64,000 nt of DNA. It comes from [Lactobacillus] timonensis. Its GTDB lineage: Bacteria > Bacillota > Bacilli > Lactobacillales > Lactobacillaceae. The position numbers and the translations under genes are program-made. The DNA lies in the NCBI RefSeq assembly GCF_900240275.1, contig NZ_LT964761.1, positions 731,388 to 795,387 on the forward strand. The letters run 5' to 3'. This document shows, in pieces, positions 1-10,827 of this stretch (position 1 is the stretch's first letter; every line of letters begins with the position of its first letter). The notes under the pieces are model-generated. The model did not search any database. It was not told the origin of the DNA and saw only the letters and a list, made by a program, of their open reading frames with translations.

Positions 1-129
1 ACAAAGGCACTTGCCAGTCTTGACTAGATGAATAACTTTGAACTTATCGGCAATCGTCTCGGTACCTTCTTTATCTAGTTGAAGTCCTGGGTCTTGGATT
101 CCGGTTAAAAAGTTGATATTATTAGTCAT
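1..129 (-). CDS. ISL3-family transposase, N-terminal 43 residues (partial)
   Basis: The ATG is at 127-129 and the frame stays open to the window edge. The N-terminus contains NFLTGIQDP and KVIHLVKTGKC, aligning with SFLTGINDP and KVIHLVKTGTC of the full transposase at 48550-49869, and ends where the zinc-finger cysteines of zf-ISL3 begin. The protein would catalyse cut-and-paste movement of its element. Whether it is intact cannot be told. Its sequence differs from the second copy, so the two elements are not recent duplicates. Confidence 0.8.
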   Translation of the reverse strand, partial: MTNNINFLTGIQDPGLQLDKEGTETIADKFKVIHLVKTGKCLC

Positions 130-265
130 GAGGATTAATTTCCTTTCTGGAGGACAATCACCACGCTTTAGGGTTGTGGGGTGATTGTCCATTTTTTATA
201 TGGATATCATAAATGAAAAAAGGCACTGATGAAATATTACATCAGTACCGAATAGTGTAGAACCT
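1..265 (-). mobile_element. ISL3-family insertion sequence, right end only
   Basis: The start of a transposase gene and the terminal inverted repeat are present; the rest lies left of the window. The terminal sequence ending in GTAGAACC at 265 and the short palindromic segment around 150-195 match the corresponding end of the complete ISL3 element at 48509-49999, with many substitutions. It is therefore a related but different copy. It sits just downstream of the lysS terminator. A target duplication would start at 266, but the partner flank is outside the window. Confidence 0.85.
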
Positions 266-274
266 TTCAAACAA

Positions 275-298
275 AAACCCCGGCGAAATGCCGGGGGT
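275..298 (-). terminator. Rho-independent terminator of lysS
   Basis: A GC-rich stem (CCCCGGC/GCCGGGG, 5-nt loop) is followed on the minus strand by a T run, 20-odd bases after the lysS stop codon. Confidence 0.85.
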
Positions 299-321
299 CA
301 TCTTGTTAACTAAGCAGGTGC

Positions 322-1905
<1,584 letters not shown>

Positions 1906-1910
1906 TCACA

Positions 1911-2327
1911 TCAAGCAGCTTCCACTAAACAAGGGGAAACTGGTAGTTCACAACTGAAATATGGAATGGTGAACGTCTTAACTTTCTGACGAGCATGCTT
2001 CGCTGCATTTTGCTTTTCTAACATTAATTGGTTACAACAGTAACGCAGCGGTTTAGCAAACGCCGAGGTCACGGAGGAAGAGAATATCAAGTTATTGCTA
2101 ATGGTGAGGAGATAACTAGCAACTAAAGTCCGTCGTGGATGAAGAATATTCTCATAATGATTAAAAATTCTTCGTCGCTGGACAACTTGATTTCCGTCTT
2201 CCCGGTTTAACGTTTCGTGCTCATCAGCAGCCGACACTGCTGAGTCGCGGCGCAACGTGGAGTTATTAGCCCCCGCCATTGGCGTGACACCGACTCTAAC
2301 AGGAAATAAGACATTGGTAATTGTCAT
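1911..2327 (-). CDS. Leader ORF upstream of lysS, unknown function
   Basis: 138 aa beginning MTITNVLFPVRVGVTPMAG. The ATG has a GGGGGTGA ribosome site 7 nt upstream and lies shortly behind a good promoter, so translation is likely. The product is arginine-rich in the middle (QRRRIFNHYENILHPRR) with a serine-rich hydrophobic stretch after it; I recognise no domain. The same DNA has strong self-complementarity: CGACTC/GAGTCG enclosing CGCC/GGCG, a CAGCA/TGCTG hairpin and a GAAGAAT/ATTCTTC hairpin at 2141-2173. It may be a structured leader RNA that happens to be open, a regulatory leader peptide, or a real small protein. It ends 80 nt before lysS. Confidence 0.5.
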   Translation of the reverse strand: MTITNVLFPVRVGVTPMAGANNSTLRRDSAVSAADEHETLNREDGNQVVQRRRIFNHYENILHPRRTLVASYLLTISNNLIFSSSVTSAFAKPLRYCCNQLMLEKQNAAKHARQKVKTFTIPYFSCELPVSPCLVEAA

Positions 2328-2360
2328 TCCATATTCACCCCCTTTGCTTAAGTTGCCAAA

Positions 2361-2390
2361 ATCATAGCACGATAACATTAGGAATATCAA
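2361..2390 (-). promoter_or_regulatory. Promoter of the leader ORF-lysS transcript
   Basis: On the minus strand TTGATA (2385-2390) and TATGAT (2361-2366) are 18 nt apart. Transcription would start only some 25 nt before the leader ORF's ribosome site. On the plus strand the adjacent CCCTTTGAAAGGG followed by T's (2391-2411) looks like a small terminator. Confidence 0.65.
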
Positions 2391-2867
2391 CCCTTTGAAA
2401 GGGCTTTTTTAATTAAATTCTAATAAAAAAGGTTTACTTAGCCATTTTTCCTGGCCTTTTGAACGGCTGGACTAACCAATTTCCTAATATTAATAATTAA
2501 AAGAGGGTAATAGTTCGTCCTTTTTAATACATATTGGGGAAGAGGGTGAAAGTAAAAAAAGGAAAGCACTTCGTTATTTTTCTAAACGATTTTATAAAAG
2601 AAAATAAAATGAGAAAAAACTAGTATTAATAATCCGGTTAGATAAGATGGTGACAGCTGATAGGATCGGGTTATGTTAGGAGGAGTTAAGGATTAGTTAG
2701 ACGATAATTATGAGAAAAAGTTATCGGTACCCGATTATTAATTGATGATTAGCGACCAAAAGTGCATAAATTCCGGCGGAAATGAAAATGATGAAAAACG
2801 TTCATTCAGCGAAAAAGCATAATTATTAAAACGGTCTAACTTTACCATTCTAATAACAATTATGGGT
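2391..2867. other. AT-rich intergenic region without a convincing gene
   Basis: Upstream of the ornithine decarboxylase promoter this stretch is AT-rich, with several stop codons in all frames and no ORF having a good ribosome site. It lies between divergent transcription units (lysS and odc). Confidence 0.5.
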
Positions 2868-2896
2868 TTGAAATCTCCATAATTAAATGGTATTCT
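2868..2896 (+). promoter_or_regulatory. Putative promoter of ornithine decarboxylase operon
   Basis: TTGAAA (2868-2873) and TATTCT (2891-2896) are separated by 17 nt. The inferred transcript would carry a leader of about 225 nt before the decarboxylase ATG. Confidence 0.45.
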
Positions 2897-2910
2897 GGTG
2901 CTGTAGACGT

Positions 2911-2974
2911 TTACATCCTGGGTGTAAGTTGTTGCAGTTTTCTGCAAACTACACGTTTCTGATTTGTGATCAGA
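2911..2974 (+). promoter_or_regulatory. Three consecutive hairpins in the odc leader
   Basis: TTACA/TGTAA (2911-2927), TTGCAG/CTGCAA with a TTTT loop (2932-2947) and TCTGAT/ATCAGA with a 5-nt loop (2958-2974) follow each other. None is followed directly by a T run. A later run of seven T's lies near 3021-3028. The role is unknown; a polyamine-, pH- or ornithine-responsive leader is one possibility. Confidence 0.4.
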
Positions 2975-3127
2975 GGGGGATTATCAAAGTATCAACACAC
3001 TAACGAATAAATTTTGCAGAGTTTTTTTATTTAAGCAATTATTTTTCCACTTCGCTAGTCGATGACGATCCGGTTGGTAATTCCTCAGGTCGCAATGAGT
3101 TGTTGTTTAATAGAAAGGATTTTTTAC

Positions 3128-5311
3128 ATGAAGTTATTAAGTATTGCGTGTTCAGGTGAGGAAGCACAAAAGTATTTTAAGACTTCTCGTGAAATCGTTG
3201 ATGCTCGTAAAGACCAAGACTTCACGGATGTTGCAGCTGTCGTTTTAACTGAAGATGCTGTTGATTTGATTGACAAGGTTGATGAGACTTACTTGGGTCT
3301 GCCAATCTTCCTTATTACCGATGACGCTGACAAGTTTCCACAGGAATTGCGTGAGAAGGTCTTCCATTTTATGGATGGAGATCAGAAGTACGCTAACATG
3401 TACACTGGAGAAATTGAAGCAGCGGCTAAGGAATATGAAGCTAGGATGATGCCACCATTCTTGGGTACTCTAATGAACTATGCTTCAGAAGGACACCTGA
3501 GTTTTACTACTCCGGGTCACCATGCTGGTAAGCTGTTCTTGCGTCACCCAGCTGGTCGTTGGCTTTATAACTTCTTTGGCGATAATTTGTTCCGTGCTGA
3601 CCTTAGTTCTTCGGACCCAGAAGTCGGTGATTTGCTGACTCACGGTGGTGCTGCACTTGCTGCTGAAAAGCATGCTGCTAAGGTTTACAACGCCGATAAG
3701 ACTTACTTTGTAATGAATGGGACGTCGACTTCAAACGCAATTGTTACCTCTGCTGCTATTGCACCAGGTGACCTGGTTCTGTTTGACCGGAACAACCACA
3801 AGTCCAGCTACATCCACGCACTGGAAGATGCTGGTGGTATTCCGATTTATCTTGAAACTGAACGGAACCCATTCGGGTTTATCGGTGGAATTACCGACAA
3901 GGCAATGACTGAAGAACACATTCGTAAATTGATTGCGAAGGTTGATCCAGAACGTGCTAAGGAAGAACGCCCAATTCGTTTGGCTATCATTGAACTTGGT
4001 ACATACGACGGCAGTATTTACAATGCTCGTCAGGTTATTGACCGGATCGGCCACCTTTGTGACTATATCCAATTTGACTCTGCGTGGGTTGGTTATGAAC
4101 AATTCATCCCGATGATGAAGGGTGGTTCACCGATGTTACTCGATGACCTTGGCCCAGACGATCCTGGTATCTTTGTTACCCAGTCTGTTCACAAGCAGAT
4201 GGCAGCGATGTCACAAGGTTCATACATTCATAAGAAGGACCATCATATTAAGGGACAGAAGCGCTACATTACGCACAAGCGTTTCAACAACGCTTACATG
4301 AAGTTTACTTCTACTTCACCATTCTACCCAATGTATGCATCTCTTGATGCCAACTCCTACATTATGCAGGGAAAGGCTGGTCAGCGGATGTGGCTCAATA
4401 CTGTTAAGCTCGGTATTGAAGCACGGAAGCGCCTCTTCAAGGAATCTAAGCTGTTCACCCCATTTGTCCCACCAGTTGTTAATGGCAAGAAGTGGGAAGA
4501 TGGCGACACTGATGAAATGGCCAATAATATTGACTACTTCAAGTTCCGCAAGGGTGAAAAGTGGCACCGCTTCGAAGGCTACGCAGACAACCAGTACTAT
4601 GTTGACCCACTGAAGATCTTAATTGAAACTCCAGGGATCAGTATGGAAACTGGTGACTACGAAGACTTCGGTGTTCCTGCTAACATTTTAGCTAACTTCC
4701 TTCGTGAACACGGGATCGTTCCAGAAAAGAGTGACTTGAACTCAATCGAATTCCTGCTTACTCCTGCTGAAACGAAGACGAAGGTTGACAACTTAGTAAA
4801 CCAGATTCTCCGGTTCGAAAAGATGGTTGAAGACGATGTTGACCTGCAAGACGTATTGCCGGTAATTTACAATGAAAACATTGACCGTTACCGTGGATAC
4901 ACTATTCGTCAGCTTTGCCAAGAAATGCATGACTTCTACAAGAAGAGCAACGCAAAGCTTTACCAAAAGCATTTATTCCAGGAAGCTCACTTCCCAGAAC
5001 AGGCAATGACGCCATACGCTGCTGACAAGGAATTAATTCGCAACAACGCTGAATTAGTACCGCTGGAAGACATCGTTGGTCGTGTTGCCCTTGAAGGTGG
5101 TCTTCCATACCCACCTGGCATTTTGGTTATTGCCCCGGGTGAACGTTGGTCTGAAGAAGCTCAGAAGTACTTCTTGATTCTTCAAGATGGTATCAACAAC
5201 TTCCCAGGATTCACTCCTGAAATTCAGGGTGTCTACAATGAACCTCAACCTGACGGAAAGGTTAAGGCTTACGGTTACGTACTTAAGGACGAATCAGTTC
5301 TTAACAAGTAA
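3128..5311 (+). CDS. odc: Inducible ornithine decarboxylase (PLP fold type I)
   Basis: 727 aa, close to the length of the Lactobacillus 30a enzyme. It converts ornithine to putrescine and CO2, consuming a cytoplasmic proton. An N-terminal wing domain is followed by the PLP domain: SFTTPGHHAGK, the cofactor-ring region VMNGTSTSNAIV, FDSAWVGYE, and the Schiff-base lysine in TQSVHKQMA at residue 356. Large C-terminal domain. The start MKLLSIACS has GAAAGGA 9 nt upstream; an upstream in-frame extension lacks a ribosome site. The antiporter gene follows 43 nt later, giving the classical ornithine/putrescine acid-resistance and energy-yielding pair. Arginine or lysine as substrate is less likely from overall resemblance but not excluded. 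Confidence 0.93.
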   Translation: MKLLSIACSGEEAQKYFKTSREIVDARKDQDFTDVAAVVLTEDAVDLIDKVDETYLGLPIFLITDDADKFPQELREKVFHFMDGDQKYANMYTGEIEAAAKEYEARMMPPFLGTLMNYASEGHLSFTTPGHHAGKLFLRHPAGRWLYNFFGDNLFRADLSSSDPEVGDLLTHGGAALAAEKHAAKVYNADKTYFVMNGTSTSNAIVTSAAIAPGDLVLFDRNNHKSSYIHALEDAGGIPIYLETERNPFGFIGGITDKAMTEEHIRKLIAKVDPERAKEERPIRLAIIELGTYDGSIYNARQVIDRIGHLCDYIQFDSAWVGYEQFIPMMKGGSPMLLDDLGPDDPGIFVTQSVHKQMAAMSQGSYIHKKDHHIKGQKRYITHKRFNNAYMKFTSTSPFYPMYASLDANSYIMQGKAGQRMWLNTVKLGIEARKRLFKESKLFTPFVPPVVNGKKWEDGDTDEMANNIDYFKFRKGEKWHRFEGYADNQYYVDPLKILIETPGISMETGDYEDFGVPANILANFLREHGIVPEKSDLNSIEFLLTPAETKTKVDNLVNQILRFEKMVEDDVDLQDVLPVIYNENIDRYRGYTIRQLCQEMHDFYKKSNAKLYQKHLFQEAHFPEQAMTPYAADKELIRNNAELVPLEDIVGRVALEGGLPYPPGILVIAPGERWSEEAQKYFLILQDGINNFPGFTPEIQGVYNEPQPDGKVKAYGYVLKDESVLNK

Positions 5312-5354
5312 ACGTCTACAAATAATCTATACATAGTTATTGGAGATCGATGTT

Positions 5355-6674
5355 ATGGCTGAAAATTCAAAAAAGATGAGTGTCACCCAGCTGACAATCA
5401 TCACTGCTGTTAACATGATGGGTTCCGGTATCGTTATGCTGCCAAGTAAGCTGGCCTCAGTTGGTACCATGTCAATTCTTTCATGGTTAGTTACTCTGAC
5501 TGGTGCTCTTTGCTTGGCCTACGGTTTCGCCCGTTGTGGTATGTTTAGTAAGAATACTAAGGAAGGTATGGGTGGCTATGCTGAATACGCGTTCGGTAAG
5601 GACGGTAACTTCATGGCTAACTTTACTTACGCCTTGTCACTAGTTATTGCTAACGTTGCTATCGCTGTTTCTGCCGTTGGTTACGGTTCAGTACTTTTGA
5701 ACATTAAGTTGAGTCCAATTCAGACTTGTCTCTGGACAATTGTAATGGTTGTTATTACTACCCTGGCTAACTTTGGTGGTCCTTCCATTACCGGGAAGAT
5801 TGGTTCTGTCACTGTTTGGGGTGTTATTATCCCTGTTGTGTTCATTTCCATCTTTGGTTGGTTCTGGTTCCATGGTCACCTTTACGCTTCTGCTTGGAAC
5901 GTTCACAACATTTCATTTGGTAAAGGGATTGCTAGTTCCATTCCGATCACTCTGTGGTCATTCTTGGGTCTGGAATCAGCTGCTGCCAACTCTGATGCCG
6001 TTGAGAACCCTCAAAAGAACGTGCCAATTGCTGTTCTAGTTGGTACCATTGCAGCTGGTGTTATTTACATCCTGTCAACTAACGTTATGCAAGGGATTGT
6101 TCCTAACGCTGCAATTGCTAAGTCAAACGCACCATTCGGTTTGGCATTTGCTACAATGCTTGGCCCTGTTTGGGGTAAGATTTGTATGGCTCTGATGACT
6201 ATCGCATGTATCGGTTCACTGCTTGGCTGGCAGTTTACTGTTGCGGAAGTCTTCCGTTCATCAGCTGTTGCTGGATACTTCCCAAAGGTATTCAACAAGG
6301 TTTCAAAGCTGGGTGCTCCAATTGCCGGGATGATTATTCTGATGATTGTTCAGATCCTGCTTTCACTGATGACGATCAGTCCAGACTTGAACGCACAATT
6401 CAACAACCTGGTTAACTTAGCCGTTGTTACCAACTTGGTACCATACGTACTGAGCATGGCTGCTGTTAAGGTTATTCAGATTGACGCTGGTCTTAAGGCT
6501 GGGGACCGTGGCTACAGTATGACTAACTTCATTACGGTAGTTGCTGGTATTTACAGTCTGTATTCCATGTACGCATGTGGTAACCTGGCACTGGCACTCG
6601 GTGCTCTGGTTGCCTTTGCGGGCTGGACTATTTACGGTCTGATTTCACACAAGTTTGATTACAAGCCAATGTAA
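5355..6674 (+). CDS. potE: Putrescine/ornithine antiporter, APC superfamily
   Basis: 439 aa with about 12 membrane segments. The N-terminal signature VNMMGSGIVMLPS and the motif GFARCGMFSKN are typical of the PotE/CadB branch of the APC superfamily. It exchanges external ornithine for internal putrescine, so with the preceding decarboxylase it generates proton motive force and raises pH. The start MAENSKKMS is chosen because GGAG lies 9 nt upstream; a TTG 15 nt earlier overlaps that ribosome site. It is co-transcribed with odc and followed by a terminator. A paralogue lies at 27730-29046. Confidence 0.9.
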   Translation: MAENSKKMSVTQLTIITAVNMMGSGIVMLPSKLASVGTMSILSWLVTLTGALCLAYGFARCGMFSKNTKEGMGGYAEYAFGKDGNFMANFTYALSLVIANVAIAVSAVGYGSVLLNIKLSPIQTCLWTIVMVVITTLANFGGPSITGKIGSVTVWGVIIPVVFISIFGWFWFHGHLYASAWNVHNISFGKGIASSIPITLWSFLGLESAAANSDAVENPQKNVPIAVLVGTIAAGVIYILSTNVMQGIVPNAAIAKSNAPFGLAFATMLGPVWGKICMALMTIACIGSLLGWQFTVAEVFRSSAVAGYFPKVFNKVSKLGAPIAGMIILMIVQILLSLMTISPDLNAQFNNLVNLAVVTNLVPYVLSMAAVKVIQIDAGLKAGDRGYSMTNFITVVAGIYSLYSMYACGNLALALGALVAFAGWTIYGLISHKFDYKPM

Positions 6675-6697
6675 TTCTGCTTGCTGGTTGAAGTAAA

Positions 6698-6726
6698 GAA
6701 GTCGGGAATTTCCCGGCTTCTTTTTT
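6698..6726 (+). terminator. Terminator of odc-potE operon
   Basis: A 10-bp stem GAAGTCGGGA/TCCCGGCTTC with a 3-nt loop is followed by T6. Confidence 0.9.
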
Positions 6727-6808
6727 ATTTTGGAGTAACTTCAAGTCGGGTAGCAAATTATGATATGATAGAAAAGATTATGACTATCTATCTGGGGGAG
6801 GGAGAATA

Positions 6809-8848
6809 GTGAAAAAACTTTTTGGCCAAAATGATTGGTTTTTCTTCATGAAAAATAGCTCAATCCGGGCTAACGCCATTTTTATCTTATCCTTGTCGCT
6901 GATCAGTATTGTGGTTGGCTTTTGGGTTAACTGGGTAGTTGGTTTGATAATGATTATCTTTGCGGTTGTTGGCTGCTGGGTTGCACTACACCAACTCCAT
7001 CAGCTGCAAAATGATACTGAAACCTATATTAATGACCTTACTTACCAGGTTGAACGAGGACAGCAGGAAGCACTCCTGGAAATGCCTATCGGGATGATCA
7101 TGATGGATGACCATGACGTCATTAAGTGGATCAACCCTTATATGTCGCACTATTTTAAGATGGAACTAGTAGTTGGCCGGCCGCTGATGAAAGTCGATAG
7201 TAAACTGGCTAAGTTAGTTGATGAACATCGCCATGATAATGACAGCACGATCGTTTCCTGGAAACACCGCCGTTTTCAGTTTCTTATTCAAGATCGTTAC
7301 CACGTTATTTACCTGATGGACGTGACAGAATTTGATAATATTAAGGCTCGCTACCGCAACGAGCGGGTCTTCATTGGTGAAGTGTACCTGGATAACTACG
7401 TGGAACTAGTCCAGGGAATGAGTGATTCGGATGCTTCCAACCTCCACAACTACGTTACCTCTGAACTTAGTAAGTGGGCCAAGGTTAACCACCTAATGCT
7501 GAAAGTTATCGACGATGATAATTACTTACTCGTTGGTTACCAGTATTCATTGGATAGTTTGGAAAAGAAAAAGTTTAAGGTCCTTGACGTTATCCGCAAC
7601 AATACGTCTAAACAGAATTCACCGGTTACCCTTAGTGTCGGAATTGCTTATGGTGAAAATGACCTGACAAAACTGGCCAATACTGCTCAGCATAACTTAG
7701 ACTTGGCGCTCGGTCGTGGGGGTGACCAGGTAGTTGTTCGTGCTGAGAATGGGCAGGCCCGTTTCTACGGGGGGAAGACTAACCCGATGGAAAAACGGAC
7801 CCGTGTCCGCGCCCGGATGATCAGCCAAGCCATGCAGGAGTTGATGGCTCAGGCTGACCAGGTCTTTGTAATTGGCCATAAGAACCCCGATATGGACGCC
7901 ATGGGTGCCTGCCTGGGGGTTCACCGCATTGCCGAGATGAACAACCACGAATGCTGGATTGTTTTGGATCAGGAGCAGGTACACTCTGACATTGCGCGAC
8001 TGATGTTAGAAATCAATAAGTACCAAGACATTAGCGACCACATTATTACCCCTGAAGAGGCCGCTAAAAAGGCCACGAGCAAGAGTTTGTTAGTGATGGT
8101 TGACCACTCCAAACCAAGCATTTCGATTTCGCCGAAATTGTGTGAACAGTTGGCAAACCGAATTATGATTATTGACCACCACCGACGGGGCGAAGAGTTT
8201 CCGGAAAACCCGCTGCTGGTTTATATCGAACCGTACGCTAGCTCGACTTGTGAGCTAATTACCGAAATGTTTGAGTACCAGCCACGGGAAAGTGAGTCGC
8301 TCAACCGGCTGGAAGCCACGACGATGCTGACGGGAATTCAGGTCGACACCAAATCTTTCACCAAGCAAGCAGGGACGCGGACATTTGATGCTGCTAGCTA
8401 TCTTCGGTCAGCCGGGGCGGACGGGTTGATGATTCAACGGTTTATGAAGGAGAATCCGGATAGTTTTCTGGATCGCAATCACCTTATTTCAACTGTCCAA
8501 TTTATTAATGATAAAATGGCCTTGTGTGCCGGTGAAGATGACCAAACTTACGACCCGGTAACGGCGGCTCAGGCAGCCGATATGCTTTTGCAGATGTCGG
8601 GGGTCGATGCTTCCTTTGTCATTACCCAGCGTGCTGACGGTGTCGTTGGTATTTCTGCCCGGTCAATGGGTGACTACAATGTCCAGCTAGTTATGGAGAA
8701 GATGGGCGGTGGGGGTCACCTGGCTAATGCCGCAACCCAAATTAAGGGTAAGAAGGTCAGTGAGGTTAAAAAAGAACTGATCGACCTGCTGAACGATAAG
8801 GGTAACGGTGAGTCAAGCAGTAATGAAGCAAATACTACTGAGGAGTGA
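6809..8848 (+). CDS. gdpP: Cyclic-di-AMP phosphodiesterase GdpP
   Basis: 679 aa. Two membrane helices at about 17-65 precede a PAS-like region and a degenerate GGDEF domain (about 170-310). The catalytic DHH module follows: [22 protein letters not shown] and IIDHHRRG; the DHHA1 end is [12 protein letters not shown]. It hydrolyses c-di-AMP and so affects osmolyte uptake and cell-wall stress. The start is GTG behind a strong GGGGGAGGGAGA site. The stop lies five bases before the rplI start, suggesting one operon gdpP-rplI-dnaB, the order common in Firmicutes near the origin. Confidence 0.95.
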   Translation: MKKLFGQNDWFFFMKNSSIRANAIFILSLSLISIVVGFWVNWVVGLIMIIFAVVGCWVALHQLHQLQNDTETYINDLTYQVERGQQEALLEMPIGMIMMDDHDVIKWINPYMSHYFKMELVVGRPLMKVDSKLAKLVDEHRHDNDSTIVSWKHRRFQFLIQDRYHVIYLMDVTEFDNIKARYRNERVFIGEVYLDNYVELVQGMSDSDASNLHNYVTSELSKWAKVNHLMLKVIDDDNYLLVGYQYSLDSLEKKKFKVLDVIRNNTSKQNSPVTLSVGIAYGENDLTKLANTAQHNLDLALGRGGDQVVVRAENGQARFYGGKTNPMEKRTRVRARMISQAMQELMAQADQVFVIGHKNPDMDAMGACLGVHRIAEMNNHECWIVLDQEQVHSDIARLMLEINKYQDISDHIITPEEAAKKATSKSLLVMVDHSKPSISISPKLCEQLANRIMIIDHHRRGEEFPENPLLVYIEPYASSTCELITEMFEYQPRESESLNRLEATTMLTGIQVDTKSFTKQAGTRTFDAASYLRSAGADGLMIQRFMKENPDSFLDRNHLISTVQFINDKMALCAGEDDQTYDPVTAAQAADMLLQMSGVDASFVITQRADGVVGISARSMGDYNVQLVMEKMGGGGHLANAATQIKGKKVSEVKKELIDLLNDKGNGESSSNEANTTEE

Positions 8849-8853
8849 AAGTA

Positions 8854-9306
8854 ATGAAAGTTATTTTTATTAAAGATGTTCGTGGCCGTGGCAAACGGGG
8901 CGAAATTAAAGAAGTTTCCGATGGTTACGCTGAAAACTTCCTCATCAAGCGGGGAATGGCTAAGCGGGCAACCAAGGCAGCGTTAGGTCAGCTGCGCGGG
9001 CAGCAACGCGCTGAGGAGAAGCAGGCGGCCGAAGAATTAGCGGCAGCCAAGGCAATGAAGAAGCGCCTGGAAGACGATAACACGGTTGTTGAACTGAGCG
9101 CGAAGGCTGGCGATGATGGGCGGATCTTTGGCTCCATTTCCAGCAAGCAGATTAAGACTGCTCTGGAAAAGCAGTTTGGTCTCAAGATTGATAAACGAAA
9201 GATCGAACTGGCGGCGCCGATTAAGGCAACAGGCTACGTCAGCGTACCGATCCGTCTCCACCACGACGTTTCTGCTAACATTCGGGTCCACATTGCGGAG
9301 AAATAA
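8854..9306 (+). CDS. rplI: 50S ribosomal protein L9
   Basis: 150 aa, standard length. The N-terminal RNA-binding domain shows [20 protein letters not shown] and SDGYAENFL; the lysine/alanine-rich connecting helix (about 45-75) and the C-terminal domain with [12 protein letters not shown] follow. The ATG at 8854 is chosen, with AGGAG 8 nt upstream, over a GTG 9 nt earlier that overlaps the gdpP end. Confidence 0.97.
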   Translation: MKVIFIKDVRGRGKRGEIKEVSDGYAENFLIKRGMAKRATKAALGQLRGQQRAEEKQAAEELAAAKAMKKRLEDDNTVVELSAKAGDDGRIFGSISSKQIKTALEKQFGLKIDKRKIELAAPIKATGYVSVPIRLHHDVSANIRVHIAEK

Positions 9307-9344
9307 GCGCAACGTTTATTCTTTAAGGAAAGGGGGGAACCAGC

Positions 9345-10745
9345 GTGGATAATGCACCAACAATGCAACAGCTACCGCACGATACGGAAGCTGAGAAAGC
9401 CGTTCTGGGGGCGATTTTCTTGTCCAAGAAGGCTTTTGTGACGGTTGACGCAATAATTGATGCTGAGGATTTCTATGTTCGCTCACACCAGCTGATCTAC
9501 CACGCCATGGTCGAAATCAATGACCGTGGTGAACAGCGAATTGATGCGGTCACGATGCGAGACGAGTTGAACAGGGAAAACGAACTCGCCAATGCCGGTG
9601 GTGTCCAGTACATTGCCGAACTCGCTGGTTCCGTCCCAACTGCGGCCAATGTTGAAAACTACGCTAAGATTGTTCACGACAAGGCGGTCGTACGGCGACT
9701 AATTGACGTCAGCCAGAACATCATTGATAAGAGTTATGCCGGTAATACGGCGGTTGACGACCTCGTGGATGATGCTGAACAGCAGGTCATGAATATCTCG
9801 GCCGGGGGCAATAATAACGGCTTCCACAAGATTGAGGACGTGTTGGAGGAGTCATTCAACAACATCATGGCCCTTTCCAAAAATGAAACCCAGGTACCAG
9901 GGTTAGCGACAGGTTATCGTTATCTCGACCAGATTACTACGGGGCTGCATGCCGGGGAACTGGTGATTATTGCGGCACGGCCAGCGATGGGGAAGACTGC
10001 CTTTGCGTTAAATATTGCCCAAAATGTGGCTGTGCGGGTGGCCAATTCTACTGTTGCAATCTTTAGTCTGGAAATGAGTGCAGAATCGCTGGTTAACCGG
10101 ATGATCTGTGCCGAGGGTAGTATTGATGCTCAGCACCTACGGACAGGAAAGCTGTCTAAGGATGAAACCAAGAGCCTGTTTAGTTCAATGGATACCTTGT
10201 CACGAGCCAATATTTTTATTGACGATACTGCCGGGATTAAGATTAGTGAAATCCGGGCGAAAAGCCGACGTTTAGCTGAGCGGAGCGGTTTGAGTCTAAT
10301 TATCGTTGACTACCTGCAACTGATTGATGGTGGGGGAAGCGCTGAAAACCGTCAGCAGGAAGTGTCGATGATTTCCCGTTCGCTAAAGAAACTGGCAAAG
10401 GAGCTCGGGGTACCAGTGATCGCCCTCTCACAGCTTTCACGGGGAGTCGAACAGCGGCAAGATAAGCGACCAATGATGTCTGACCTGCGTGAATCGGGCT
10501 CGATCGAGCAGGATGCGGACATCGTTAGCTTCCTTTATCGTGAAGACTATTATGAACGGGAAGAAAGCAACGACGAGGATGATGGACCTGTTGAAGGTGA
10601 TGATCAGCCAAGTACCAGTGAAATGGAAGTTATCATCGATAAGAACCGGAGTGGTCCGCGGGGAACCGTTAAACTTCTCTTTAACAAGAGCTGTAACAAA
10701 TTCATGGGAATCGATTACAGTCGTAGCCAGGAAGAAGAACAATAA
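9345..10745 (+). CDS. dnaB: Replicative DNA helicase (DnaB; DnaC in B. subtilis)
   Basis: 466 aa. The N-terminal primase-interacting domain is at about 8-110; the RecA-like ATPase domain has Walker A ARPAMGKTAFALN, SLEMSAESLVNRM, the Walker B region LIIVDYLQLI and SQLSRGVEQRQDKRP. A hexameric 5'-3' helicase that unwinds the chromosome at the fork. GTG start with an AAGGAAAGGGGGG site. Third gene of the gdpP-rplI-dnaB unit. Confidence 0.97.
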   Translation: MDNAPTMQQLPHDTEAEKAVLGAIFLSKKAFVTVDAIIDAEDFYVRSHQLIYHAMVEINDRGEQRIDAVTMRDELNRENELANAGGVQYIAELAGSVPTAANVENYAKIVHDKAVVRRLIDVSQNIIDKSYAGNTAVDDLVDDAEQQVMNISAGGNNNGFHKIEDVLEESFNNIMALSKNETQVPGLATGYRYLDQITTGLHAGELVIIAARPAMGKTAFALNIAQNVAVRVANSTVAIFSLEMSAESLVNRMICAEGSIDAQHLRTGKLSKDETKSLFSSMDTLSRANIFIDDTAGIKISEIRAKSRRLAERSGLSLIIVDYLQLIDGGGSAENRQQEVSMISRSLKKLAKELGVPVIALSQLSRGVEQRQDKRPMMSDLRESGSIEQDADIVSFLYREDYYEREESNDEDDGPVEGDDQPSTSEMEVIIDKNRSGPRGTVKLLFNKSCNKFMGIDYSRSQEEEQ

Positions 10746-10762
10746 CAAGAACTCTTGAATTA

Positions 10763-10794
10763 CAGTGCGGGGAATTTTCCCGGTGCTGTTTTTT
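10763..10794 (+). terminator. Terminator after dnaB
   Basis: An imperfect stem (CAGTGC...GGTGCTG with inner GGGA/TCCC) is followed by T6. Confidence 0.75.
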
Positions 10795-10827
10795 GGTGGA
10801 ACTAAAACAACGGAAAGGAGCGAACGA

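Noticed and set aside
2190-2245. Hammerhead-like core CTGATGAG...CGAAAC on the minus strand of the lysS leader
   Set aside because: The core motif is present, but no sequences nearby can form stems I and III, and stem II would be only one or two pairs. Probably coincidence.
2738-2947. 69-codon minus-strand ORF upstream of odc
   Set aside because: No ribosome site, AT-rich low-information sequence, and antisense to the proposed odc promoter and leader.
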